Assembly: GCA_036852015.1 (NCBI GenBank)
Contig: JAANDG010000167.1
Span: 62,001-126,000, forward strand
Length of the DNA stretch: 64,000 nucleotides
Direction: 5' to 3'
DNA from: Pelodera strongyloides
Taxonomy: Eukaryota > Nematoda > Chromadorea > Rhabditida > Rhabditidae
Shown here: one piece after another, positions 22,465-33,773 of the stretch
Numbering within the stretch: the stretch's first letter is position 1
How the letters are laid out: every line of letters begins with the position of its first letter
The notes under the pieces: model-generated
The model's input: the letters and a program-made list of their open reading frames with translations, nothing else
What the model was told of the DNA's origin: nothing
Database searches by the model: none
Program-made: the position numbers and the translations under genes

Positions 22465-23682
22465 TTTCATAAATTTACATATTTTCAGGCTTCCTGTATC
22501 ACGACTCCACCACACAAATGCTGTACTAAAACCTATTCACGAATTGATTAATTATCTGTTTAGTTGTTTTCCTTCCCTTGAACATTGTGTGGCCAATTAT
22601 ATTTTGTATGAGAGAGCGAGAGGCGTTGCAATTCAATAAAATTATTTCCTGTTAGATTTTGTGTATTTTTGAAATTGTTTATTTGTGTGATGTAAAAATT
22701 ATGTAATCCGCCGAATGCTTAGGACCTCTGCGGAAGATCATTGCAGCATTTTGGACTAAAACTTTTTGTTCTCACAGTCAATGTGTAAGATTTATCAGGG
22801 ATTAAAAATGTTACATTTAGAGCGTAACGCACAGCGTACAAACAAACAAACAAACACTTATACAAGATTTATGTAATCTTTATGAAATACCACATTATTT
22901 GCTAAAGGGATTGATTCAAGGTTTGCTCAAACAAAAATGCCGGCTTTATTCCTTTGCAACAATATTCCAAATGCAGAATGTCAAATCTCATTGCTACTCA
23001 AATCAGTCATCTGTTTTCCGTTTGTATGTTCGTTTTTAACTTTCATCCTCGGATGCACACCTTTAGGTGTATTTAATAAATAAATAAATAAATGTAATCT
23101 TTCAGAAAGTGCACGGAAAGTGAATAACTGAACGAATCTTAATTCTAGAGCGCAACGCACAACAAACAAACAAAGATGCCAAGAACTTATATGAAATGAC
23201 AGCTCCAAACAAAACGCTTTTTCAGGTGAAGCGACAATGCGGCAGTCATTCAAACGAAATAAAACACTAATAAAGCAATTTATGATTACATAGAAATCGT
23301 GTGTACCCCCATTTGGTCACCAACTGGTCATTAACCTGTTACAAAAAATTTTTCATGTTTACACTTAAAAATTGATGTGACTTTTTTTAATAATAAATGA
23401 TTAGTACGTGCATGCAAGGTAAATATTTCAATAAATGTGAAAAATGTAGATGCATTGTGCCTAGTTGTGCCTAGTTTGATACGCATACCTACCAAGTGTC
23501 ATATGCAAATTGGGTGCCCTTCTTTCACACAATTTACATGCGTTTGTTTCACAAACTAAGGGGACTGCTTCAAAACCGCATAACGTGTGTATAATATCTG
23601 TAATGTACTATACTTCACTACATCAGATGTGTTAATAATCGTAGGAAGTACAACAAATAATACCATATGAAGAAAATATTTG

Positions 23683-24122
23683 TTATTTGTATAATATAAA
23701 GTTTGTATAGAAGAGAGAAATGAAGAGATAATGTAGATATGATGCATGTCGGGGTTGGTTGCCACAGCCGAGTCGTCCAGTCTCAGATTCCTTTTCGAAG
23801 TTCACCATCGTTAGTGTGTAATCCAAGCGAGATGACATCTGAAATCAATCAATAAACACCAAATCACAAATCACGTTAAAGCGAAATAACATCCGGTTTT
23901 GGAAACGCATATTAAGTATCTGCCCCTATACCTACACAAACAATTTATGCAAAGTGGTGGGTACATTGAGCTCAGTTTCTTATTCTAATATTTGTCACTG
24001 CATAGCAGCTATTTGACACGACAGTCAAACAATTCAGATAAATTATTGAAAACAAACCTTTAGATCAAAGTTGGAGTTCTCAGCCTCCTTCCTGAGCCGG
24101 GGGAAGTACGGGAGAGATGTTC
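23683..24122 (-). CDS. two orphan exons of an unrecognised minus-strand gene
   Basis: On the minus strand, exon 24122-24058 encodes TSLPYFPRLRKEAENSNFDLK and ends AAG then GTTTGT. The next exon starts at 23838 after GATTTCAG and reads MSSRLDYTLTMVNFEKESE onward to stop TAA at 23685-23683. The phases agree and the amino-acid composition is protein-like up to about GRLGC; the last 25 residues are low quality, so the true end may use a donor near GGCT/GTGGCA. I do not recognise the protein. Upstream (from about 24128) is MITE and satellite DNA, so the rest of the gene is missing or far away. It could be a pseudogene remnant. Confidence 0.4.
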
Positions 24123-24189
24123 CTTAGTTCGAATTCCTTTGTTTGTGCGATTGTTTGTGCGTTCATAGTCCTAGGAATCGAAAGCGCAT

Positions 24190-24338
24190 CAGCTGAGGTC
24201 ACATGGTATTCCTGATTCCATAATCACATTCAATGCCTCGTCTTTTTCTCTGCGTCTATCACATTAGGATGCTATTTTCTGCCCCCAGGGACTATTTCCC
24301 CGTGGGAATTGGAATGGTGAATATGGGCATATGGCCTC
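24190..24338. mobile_element. CATATTCACCA foldback MITE, copy 2
   Basis: The right end GGGAATTGGAATGGTGAATATGG and the inner TCTCTGCGTCTATCACATTAGG match the element at 51049. The left arm is decayed. Confidence 0.5.
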
Positions 24339-24637
24339 AGGAGACATGAACGATAATAAAATAACAATACTTTAGCTTTAGTTAATATATGAATAATTAA
24401 CTTGTTTTATTGTTAATATATGATGCGTAATAATTTAATTACGCAATTTACAAAGCAATTGGCAAACCTTTCCGAGGCTGAAAGAAATAATGATAAAGGG
24501 TTTCCAAAACGATCCGGGCACTGTTGCAATTGCGTCCGAATTCCATAAGGAGAAGTTTCATCTCTGTAATTAGACAACAAGCAGAAACGCTAAGGAAATT
24601 ATTCTAATTCAAAAATTGGGTAAACTGGAATCCACCT

Positions 24638-27600
24638 ACACCCCATGCCGCGCTAGGCAGGTGACTGGCGCGGGACGAGCACACACTACACTAGAAGTGT
24701 GGAACTCGTATTCGGCAGGCGCCCCGCAGCAGCCATCTTCCCCTACCTATCTAAACTAAACTAAATATTTTAACTAGAGTGCCACGCTGCTTTTCCCACA
24801 TTAGACCGACACCCCATGCCGCGCTAGGCAGGTGACTGGCGCGGGACGAGCACACACTACACTAGAAGTGTGGAACTCGTATTCGGCAGGCGCCCCGCAG
24901 CAGCCATCTTCCCCTGCCTATCTAAACTAAACTAAATATTTTAACTATAGTGCCACGCTGCTTTTCCCACATTAGACCGACACCCCATGCCGCGCTAGGC
25001 AGGTGACTGGCGCGGGACGAGCACACACTACACTAGAAGTGTGGAACTCGTATTCGGCAGGCGCCCCGCAGCAGCCATCTTCCCCTGCCTATCTAAACTA
25101 AACTAAATATTTTAACTATAGTGCCACGCTGCTTTTCCCACATTAGACCGACACCCCATGCCGCGCTAGGCAGGTGACTGGCGCGGGACGAGCACACACT
25201 ACACTAGAAGTGTGGAACTCGTATTCGGCAGGCGCCCCGCAGCAGCCATCTTCCCCTACCTATCTAAACTAAACTAAATATTTTAACTATAGTGCCACGC
25301 TGCTTTTCCCACATTAGACCCACACCCCATGCCGCGCTAGGCAGGTGACTGGCGCGTGACGAGCACACACTACACTAGAAGTGTGGAACTCGTATTCGGC
25401 AGGCGCCCCGCAGCAGCCATCTTCCCCTACCTATCTAAACTAAACTAAATATTTTAACTAGAGTGCCACGCTGCTTTTCCCACATTAGACCCACACCCCA
25501 TGCCGCGCTAGGCAGGTGACTGGCGCGTGACGAGCACACACTACACTAGAAGTGTGGAACTCGCATTCGGCAGGCGCCCCGCAGCAGCCATCTTCCCCTG
25601 CCTATCTAAACTAAACTAAATATTTTAACTAGAGTGCCACGCTGCTTTTCCCACATTAGACCGACACCCCATGCCGCGCTAGGCAGGTGACTGGCGCGGG
25701 ACGAGCACACACTACACTAGAAGTGTGGAACTCGTATTCGGCAGGCGCCCCGCAGCAGCCATCTTCCCCTGCCTATCTAAACTAAACTAAAATAAATATT
25801 TAACTAGAGTGCCACGCTGCCTTTTCCCACATTCGACCGACACCCCATGCCGCGCTAGGCAGGTGACTGGCGCGTGACGAGCACACACTACACTAGAAGT
25901 GTGGAACTCGTATTCGGCAGGCGCCCCGCAGCAGCCATCTTCCCCTACCTATCTAAACTAAACTAAATATTTTAACTATAGTGCCACGCTGCTTTTCCCA
26001 CATTAGACCCACACCCCATGCCGCGCTAGGCAGGTGACTGGCGCGTGACGAGCACACACTACACTAGAAGTGTGGAACTCGCATTCGGCAGGCGCCCCGC
26101 AGCAGCCATCTTCCCCTGCCTATCTAAACTAAACTAAATATTTTAACTAGAGTGCCACGCTGCTTTTCCCACATTCGACCGACACCCCATGCCGCGCTAG
26201 GCAGGTGACTGGCGCGTGACGAGCACACACTACACTAGAAGTGTGGAACTCGTAATCGGCAGGCGCCCCGCAGCAGCCATCTTCCCCTGCCTATCTAAAC
26301 TAAACTAAATATTTTAACTAGAGTGCCACGCTGCTTTTCCCACATTAGACCGACACCCCATGCCGCGCTAGGCAGGTGACTGGCGCGTGACGAGCACACA
26401 CTACACTAGAAGTGTGGAACTCGTATTCGGCAGGCGCCCCGCAGCAGCCATCTTCCCCTACCTATCTAAACTAAACTAAATATTTTAACTAGAGTGCCAC
26501 GCTGCTTTTCCCACATTAGACCCACACACCCCATGCCGCGCTAGGCAGGTGACTGGCGCGGACGAGCACACACTACACTAGAAGTGTGGAACTCGTATTC
26601 GGCAGGCGCCCCGCAGCAGCCATCTTCCCCTGCCTATCTAAACTAAACTAAATATTTTAACTAGAGTGCCACGCTGCTTTTCCCACATTAGAAAAAACCC
26701 ACACCCCATGCCGCGCTAGGCAGGTGACTGGCGCGTGACGAGCACACACTACACTAGAAGTGTGGAACTCGTAATCGGCAGGCGCCCCGCAGCAGCCATC
26801 TTCCCCTGCCTATCTAAACTAAACTAAATATTTTAACTAGAGTGCCACGCTGCTTTTCCCACATTAGACCCACACCCCATGCCGCGCTAGGCAGGTGACT
26901 GGCGCGTGACGAGCACACACTACACTAGAAGTGTGGAACTCGTATTCGGCAGGCGCCCCGCAGCAGCCATCTTCCCCTGCCTATCTAAACTAAACTAAAT
27001 ATTTTAACTAGAGTGCCACGCTGCTTTTCCCACATTAGACCCACACCCCATGCCGCGCTAGGCAGGTGACTGGCGCGTGACGAGCACACACTACACTAGA
27101 AGTGTGGAACTCGTATTCGGCAGGCGCCCCGCAGCAGCCATCTTCCCCTACCTATCTAAACTAAACTAAATATTTTAACTAGAGTGCCACGCTGCTTTTC
27201 CCACATTAGACCCACACCCCATGCCGCGCTAGGCAGGTGACTGGCGCGTGACGAGCACACACTACACTAGAAGTGTGGAACTCGCATTCGGCAGGCGCCC
27301 CGCAGCAGCCATCTTCCCCTGCCTATCTAAACTAAACTAAATATTTTAACTAGAGTGCCACGCCGCTTTTCCCACATTCGACCGACACCCCATGCCGCGC
27401 TAGGCAGGTGACTGGCGCGTGACGAGCACACACTACACTAGAAGTGTGGAACTCGTAATCGGCAGGCGCCCCGCAGCAGCCATCTTCCCCTGCCTATCTA
27501 AACTAAACTAAATATTTTAACTAGAGTGCCACGCTGCTTTTCCCACATTAGACCGACACCCCATGCCGCGCTAGGCAGGTGACTGGCGCGGGACGAGCAC

Positions 27601-27860
27601 ACACTACACTAGAAGTGTGGAACTCGTATTCGGCAGGCGCCCCGCAGCAGCCATCTTCCCCTACCTATCTAAACTAAACTAAATATTTTAACTATAGTGC
27701 CACGCTGCTTTTCCCACATTAGACCCACACCCCATGCCGCGCTAGGCAGGTGACTGGCGCGTGACGAGCACACACTACACTAGAAGTGTGGAACCCGTAT
27801 TCGGCAGGCGCCCCGCAGCAGCCATCTTCCCCTGCCTATCTAAACTAAACTAAACTAAAA
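24638..27860. repeat. 171-bp satellite array A, about 19 monomers
   Basis: Monomers begin CACCCCATGCCGCGCTAGG and repeat every 171 bp (24641, 24812, 24983 and so on). Each holds an inverted repeat CACACT/AGTGTG and the segment CTAAACTAAACTAAATATTT. Variant positions (GGGACG or GTGACG, TATTC, TAATC or GCATTC, CTACC or CTGCC, CTAGAG or CTATAG, GACCGAC or GACCCAC) recur in combinations, so higher-order units may exist. No ORF of note. The array ends in AAACTTATATGTTGTGCC. Confidence 0.95.
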
Positions 27861-28240
27861 CTTATATGTTGTGCCACGCTGCATCATACTCATACTCAAT
27901 TATGAACAAAAACAGAAATGAATAAAATTCCAACATAAAGTACAATCTACACCCCACCCCCATAAAAAGATACCTAGCCCGCTTGAATATGTCATGTCAG
28001 ATTGTGCGAGCCCCTGTCCTCCCCACATGTCAATATTATAACCAAATAAAATTATAATATTTAGGTGTTATTTTTTATTTTGCCCCGTTCACTATTTATT
28101 AGTAGATTGCAAACTAGTAAAAAAATCACCGAATCGCCTTCGAGGCGAGGCGAGTCGAATCCCTCGTTTTTGAAGAAGCCCACTAATAGGAGTAGCATCG
28201 GTGCCGATCAAATCCTGGCGTATCCAGGTATCCATAAGCG

Positions 28241-28266
28241 CGGCTTAGGCTTAGGCCTAAGCCTAA
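28241..28266. repeat. head-to-head TTAGGC palindrome, copy 1
   Basis: GGCTTAGGCTTAGG followed directly by CCTAAGCCTAAG: two nematode telomere units and their exact inverse, a perfect 24-bp palindrome in the right flank of the duplication. Confidence 0.85.
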
Positions 28267-28454
28267 GTATTGGGGATATAGGGCGGTCGAGTGGATTCTA
28301 AAGAAAATAAATAAATTTTGAGTGAATTTAATTCGAGTCGTCTACCTTGTGCCTTTAGTTGCCACACGCAAGTAAAAGGATATGAACGGAATAAGAGCTA
28401 CCGTACACCTAAACTTTAGCCCAAATGGAAACGTGCGCTTCCAATTCCTTAAGG

Positions 28455-28625
28455 GCGCGTTTAAGATGGCCGAAAGAAACAAAAAAATGCGTTTCGGCCG
28501 TTGAGGTTGGCCGAAAAAAATTTTTAATGCTAAGGGAAAATGAAAAAATACAGTAATTTTTTCGGGTTTTGTCTCTTTCAAAAGTTTTCTTTTCGGCCAA
28601 CCTGAACGGCCGAAAACCTATTTTT
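28455..28625. mobile_element. foldback MITE between the two duplication copies
   Basis: Left arm GTTTCGGCCGTTGAGGTTGG and right arm CCAACCTGAACGGCCGAAAAC are inverted copies; the centre is A/T-rich. It occupies nearly all the gap between copies A and B. Confidence 0.7.
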
Positions 28626-28837
28626 TTCTGCAATTTAATTACGCAATTTACAAAGCAATTAGCAAACCTTGCCGAGGCAGAAAGAAATAATGATAAAGGG
28701 TTTCGAAAACGATCCGGGCACTGTTGCAATTGCGTCCGAATTCCATAAGGAGAAGTTTCATCTCTGTAATTAGACAACAAGCAGAAACGCTAAGGAAATT
28801 ATTCTAATTCAAAAATTGGGTAAACTGGAATCTACCT

Positions 28838-30668
28838 ACACCCCATGCCGCGCTAGGCAGGTGACTGGCGCGGGATGAGCACACACTACACTAGAAGTGT
28901 GGAACTCGTATTCGGCAGGCGCCCCGCAGCAGCCATCTTCCCCTGCCTATCTAAACTAAACTAAATATTTTAACTAGAGTGCCACGCTGCTTTTCCCACA
29001 TTAGACCGACACCCCATGCCGCGCTAGGCAGGTGACTGGCGCGGGACGAGCACACACTACACTAGCAGTGTGGAACTCGTATTCGGCAGGCGCCCCGCAG
29101 CAGCCATCTTCCCCTGCCTATCTAAACTAAACTAAACTAAATATTTTAACTAGAGTGCCACGCTGCTTTTCCCACATTAGACCGACACCCCATGCCGCGC
29201 TAGGCAGGTGACTGGCGCGGGATGAGCACACACTACACTAGAAGTGTGGAACTCGTATTCGGCAGGCGCCCCGCAGCAGCCATCTTCCCCTGCCTATCTA
29301 AACTAAACTAAATATTTTAACTAGAGTGCCACGCTGCTTTTCCCACATTCGACCGACACCCGATGCCGCGCTAGGCAGGTGACTGGCGCGGGACGAGCAC
29401 ACACTACACTAGAAGTGTGGAACTCGTATTCGGCAGGCGCCCCGCAGCAGCCATCTTCCCCTGCCTATCTAAACTAAACTAAATATTTTAACTATAGTGC
29501 CACGCTGCTTTTCCCACATTAGACCCACACTCCACACCCCATGCCGCGCTAGGCAGGTGACTGGCGCGGGACGAGCACACACTACACTAGAAGTGTGGAA
29601 CTCGTAATCGGCAGGCGCCCCGCAGCAGCCATCTTCCCCTGCCTATCTAAACTAAACTAAATATTTTAACTAGAGTGCCACGCTGCTTTTCCCACATTAG
29701 ACCGACACCCCATGCCGCGCTAGGCAGGTGACTGGCGCGGGACGAGCACACACTACACTAGAAGTGTGGAACTCGTATTCGGCAGGCGCCCCGCAGCAGC
29801 CATCTTCCCCTGCCTATCTAAACTCTAAATATAAAACTATGCCATGCTACAGTCCCACCCCCATGCCGCTAAGGGACTGGCGCGGGACAGCACACGTGCA
29901 CTAGAAGTGTGGAACTCGTAATCGGCAGGCGCCCCGCAGCAGCCATCTTCCCCTGCCTATCTAAAACTAAACTAAATATTTTAACTAGAGTGCCACGCTG
30001 CTTTTCCCACATTAGACCGACACCCCATGCCGCGCTAGGCAGGTGACTGGCGCGGGACGAGCACACACTACACTAGAAGTGTGGAACTCGTATTCGGCAG
30101 GCGCCCCGCAGCAGCCATCTTCCCCTGCCTATCTAAACTAAACTAAATAAATATTTTAACTATAGTGCCACGCTGCTTTTCCCACATTAGACCGACACAC
30201 CCCATGCCGCGCTAGGCAGGTGACTGGCGCGGGACGAGCACACACTACACTAGAAGTGTGGAACTCGTATTCGGCAGGCGCCCCGCAGCAGCCATCTTCC
30301 CCTGCCTATCTAAACTAAACTAAATATTTTGACTATAGTGCCACGCTGCTTTTCCCACATTAGACCCACACCCCATGCCGCGCTAGGCAGGTGACTGGCG
30401 CGGGACGAGCACACACTACACTAGAAGTGTGGAACTCGTAATCGGCAGGCGCCCCGCAGCAGCCATCTTCCCCTGCCTATCTAAACTAAACTAAATATTT
30501 TAACTAGAGTGCCACGCTGCTTTTCCCACATTAGACCCACACCCCATGCCGCGCTAGGCAGGTGACTGGCGCGGGACGAGCACACACTACACTAGAAGTG
30601 TGGAACTCGTATTCGACAGGCGCCCCGCAGCAGCCATCTTCCCCTACCTATCTAAACTAAACTAAACT
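28838..30668. repeat. 171-bp satellite array B, about 11 monomers
   Basis: Same monomer as array A. One unit around 29836-29960 is heavily altered (ATGCCATGCTACAGTCCCACC, with deletions and CACGTGCACTAG), unlike its near-identical neighbours. The terminal monomer carries TTCGACAGG in place of TTCGGCAGG. Confidence 0.95.
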
Positions 30669-31062
30669 AAAACTTATATGTTGTGCCACGCTGCATCATA
30701 CTCATACTCAATTATGAACAAAAACAGAAATGAATAAAATTCCAACATAAAGTACAATCTACACCCCACCCCCATAAAAAGATACCTAGCCCGCGTAGAA
30801 TATGTCATGTCAGATTGTGCGAGCCCCTGCCCTCCCCACATGTCAATATTATAACCAAATAAAATGATAATATTTAGGTGTTATTTTTTATTTCACTATT
30901 TATGAGTAGATTGCAAACTAGTAAAAAGATCACCGAATCGCCGTCGAGGCGAGTCGTCGAGGCGAGTCGAATCCCTCGTTTTTGCGAAGAAGCCCACTGA
31001 CAGGAGTCCTGACGTATCAAATCCTGACGTATTCAGGTATCCATAAGCATAAGCGCGGCTTA

Positions 31063-31086
31063 GGCTTAGGCCTAAGCCTAAGAATT
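31063..31086. repeat. head-to-head TTAGGC palindrome, copy 2
   Basis: Same palindrome as at 28241, in the right flank of duplication copy B, preceded by a duplicated CATAAG. Confidence 0.85.
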
Positions 31087-32160
31087 GGCGAGATAGGGCG
31101 GTCGAGTGGATTCTAAAGAAAGTAAATAAATTTTGAAAAAAAAAAATTTTTTTTTATTCGAGTCGTCTAACTTGTGCCTTTAGTTGCCACACACAAATAA
31201 AAGGATATGAACGAAATAAGAGCTACCGTACACCTAAACCTTAGCCTAAATGGAAACGTGCGCTTCCAAAGCCTTTGACGCAGCTTGGCTCACCCCTAGC
31301 TCGTCCGCCTATTGGGCTACATTGGCACACCATGGACGCACCCCTAGCGCGGGCAAATGTCGTTAGGTTAATTTTCGCGCCCTCTACCTAGTATTTAGTA
31401 AGCATATTGCTTGAAAACTAGAAAAAAACTCCCACCCGGGTGGTTGTAGAGATTTACAGTTCGGAACTTTGACGCCATGCGTTGTTGACCTTGTCGTTGC
31501 ATTGCCGTAGTAGTTCTTTCGACTTTTTTATAGCAAATACCTGAAAAACATCTCATTATATTCACGGTTTAAAAGAAAGCGCAATGAAACATCCGACATA
31601 AAACAGAACGCCTGCTGTAGATACCTAAACATGGAGGTATGCATAGATTATTCAATCAATAAATTGATATTGATGTCCATGACAAAAGGAATATATAATA
31701 TAATAGTGAGTAAAATATACTATTTAATAGTAAAACTAGCATAAAACCAGGTAATTCAATGGTACAGAAGCCTAGTTCTGCACAAAAAGAGTAGTCATTA
31801 CCTAGAACCATTACTTATTGTTAGGAGTTAGAACAGTGTGCAGAAAACAGCAGAAAGCATTTCATATGAAACTAGTAGGTGACAGAAAGAGAAAGCATCC
31901 AAGGAGTACCTTGGGTTACTGTATGTGGGGTAACAAGGGGTATGGGTATATGGGCGTATGGGGTATGAGGTTATCATGGGGATGGTATGGGGTATGAGGT
32001 TATCATGGGGATGGTATGGGGTAGGAGACTATCATGGACTAAAGGGATCGATGACATGATGGGTCGCAGTGGGCGGAGTCTTAGTTTTGGGCGCGAGGTC
32101 AGCAGGTCCACAGGACTCATTTCATGGGAAACACATCTGCTTATTGCCGCAGGCTACCTA

Positions 32161-32300
32161 GAGAGAGGGAGAGAGGGAGAGGGCGTGAGAGAGAGGGAGG
32201 GAGGGAGGGAGGGAGAGAGGGAGGGAGGGAGAGGGAGGGGAGAGGGAAAGGAAGAGGGAGGGAGAGAGATGGAGAGAGAGAAGGTGATAGAGAAGGTGAT
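32161..32300. repeat. GGGA/GAGA purine tract
   Basis: About 140 bases almost without pyrimidines on the plus strand, made of GAGAGGGAGGGA units. Long open frames across it are low-complexity artefacts. Confidence 0.9.
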
Positions 32301-32577
32301 AGAGGTAGTGAAGAAACTTCGTCGGAGCGCGCCCCACACTGGGCTGGGGGTGCGCCGCTATGCATAGGCACACCCATTTTTGTAGGCCGCGTATGAGCCA
32401 GATGCTGATGGCTCATAAACCTTGCCAGGTCATATTCATATTGAAATAAAAGTTCTTTACAACACTTATGCGCCGTTATAGAAAAAATATGAGAAAACGG
32501 ATATGCATCACATGTTACCACATTCTGCGTGACGACACGCTTGCCACACTCTCATTCTGACACACTATTATCAAGTT

Positions 32578-32760
32578 TTAAGGCGAAATAACATCCGGTC
32601 TTTGAAATGCATCTTAGTGGGGTCGAATTGGGGCCGAATTCTAATAATGCTAATTTTTGCATATAATGCTATGGGAATGCATTTAATTGGAATGCGTTTA
32701 AAAAACCGGCCGCTATTTCATTGAAATGCGTTTAAGAAACCGGCCGCTATTTCGCTTGAA
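32578..32760. mobile_element. TTAA-flanked MITE, right end duplicated
   Basis: Left end TTAAGGCGAAATAACATCCGG. The right end occurs twice in tandem: AAAAACCGGCCGCTATTTCATTG, then GAAACCGGCCGCTATTTCGC. Confidence 0.65.
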
Positions 32761-33131
32761 GCACCATATATTTGTACCACGAGGAACTGGTAAGAAACCA
32801 AAGTAAAAAGGAGCCATCATTAGACGGATCGATAACATGGTGAATAGGAGAGGGGAGACCTACACTTGACGTCAACTGGTCCAAAGCATTCAATTCATGA
32901 GAAACCCATCTGCGCAGGAAATTATGAGGAAACGAACATTCAGCACATTGTTACCACATTCTATATCTGACCGCACACTCTCTCTCATTCGTACATGAAA
33001 GTATCAAGTTTTAAGCACCATTTGTACCACGAGGAACTGGTAAGAAACCAAAGTAGAGACGGGTAAATGCATACCAAAGGGATCGATATGATATTTTATG
33101 GGTCGGTGAGGGTCAGCGGTCCAAAGTATTT

Positions 33132-33304
33132 TATTGAAGCGAACTACCGGCCGGTTTTTGAAACGCATAGTGGACAGCTGAAATCTTACGCATTTATGCT
33201 AATTTGCCCGAATTGAGCTCGATTTTCGATTTCATTTGCATAAGCTGCATAAAAATGCTGGTGTAGACGATGCGTTTCAAAAACCGGCCGGTATTTCGCT
33301 TTAA
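33132..33304. mobile_element. CCGGCCGG MITE inside repeated unit
   Basis: TTGAAGCGAACTACCGGCCGG at the left and CCGGCCGGTATTTCGCTTTAA at the right. It interrupts the third copy of the local 250-280 bp unit: CCAAAGTATT before it and AAAGTATTAAAGAATTTATG after. Confidence 0.8.
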
Positions 33305-33376
33305 AGTATTAAAGAATTTATGAGAACTGCACATCTGTACATATGAGGAAAGAGTGAGAGATTGTGGATATTCCAT

Positions 33377-33434
33377 AAAAACCCCGATATGGCCCTTCGA
33401 AGGACTAAGATCTGGGCATAGTATCGGGGTTTTT
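33377..33434. other. 58-nt stem-loop with 13-bp perfect stem
   Basis: AAAAACCCCGATA pairs perfectly with TATCGGGGTTTTT, and GCCC/GGGC extends the stem inside. It could be a small MITE, an RNA hairpin or chance. No function assigned. Confidence 0.4.
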
Positions 33435-33773
33435 GGACGAGAGGGCGACTTCTATATGCGCATCTGATACAGTACCCTATGTTGGCTAAGTTGTGCGTTT
33501 ACTTCAATGTTTGCCCGACTTTCTCGCCCCGCCCCCTTCGCTTGCCGGAAAATTTTCACAATTTTTTTTCAAATTTGATTGTTTTTTTTGTAATCTAACT
33601 CGATTCGTTTTTTAATTGAGTGTTACGCTTGGAACGCGCTGCGTTTCTAGATGTTGAGCAGGTTGCGTTGTGCTGATGCCAATGATGGTTGCAGTTTTAA
33701 ACAAAGTCACTCGTATTTGTGATATTTCTTTGCGGTTTAGGTACCTTCCGTAAACTAATTGTATACTAATAAA

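Larger units (their letters stand above)
21980..23682. other. nlp-12 3' region and spacer
   Basis: No gene recognised. Contains a short MITE (22058-22144), two candidate poly(A) signals (22459 and 22635), and two fragments of a repeat ending in AGCGTAACGCA and CAAACAAACAAA (about 22819 and 23147) that recur near 5684 and 35985. Text just after the nlp-12 stop could contain a 3' UTR intron (donor GTGAGG near 22032, acceptor TTTTCAG near 22488). Confidence 0.45.
24432..28443. repeat. segmental duplication, copy A (flank, 171-bp array, flank)
   Basis: A left flank of about 205 bp (TTTAATTACGCAATTTAC onward), then a satellite array, then a right flank of about 580 bp ending AACGTGCGCTTCCAA. The same three parts in the same order form copy B at 28632. 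The flanks are about 95% identical by eye, so the unit was duplicated as a block. Copy A has about 19 monomers and copy B about 11. Confidence 0.9.
28632..31276. repeat. segmental duplication, copy B
   Basis: Second copy of the block at 24432, with left flank 28632-28837, array to about 30670, and right flank to GTGCGCTTCCAA at about 31276. Unrelated sequence follows, so the duplication end is sharp. The right flank has small indels against copy A, including an A/T homopolymer run near 31138. Confidence 0.9.
31277..33773. other. repeat-rich spacer upstream of emerin-like gene
   Basis: No gene recognised. Contains a 30-bp tandem repeat (GGTATGAGGTTATCATGGGG, 31950-32035), a purine tract (32161-32300), three diverged copies of a 250-280 bp unit (from about 32040, 32760 and 33020), two MITEs, and a stem-loop at 33377-33434. 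The final 300 bases are the likely emerin-like promoter. Confidence 0.5.

Noticed and set aside
24638..30668. CRISPR array
   Set aside because: The repeats are contiguous 171-bp monomers without unique spacers, in a eukaryotic genome.
31987..32521. Overlapping long ORFs with Glu/Arg/Gly or Ser/Pro/Leu runs
   Set aside because: They are low-complexity readings of a GAGA/GGGA tract in several frames at once.
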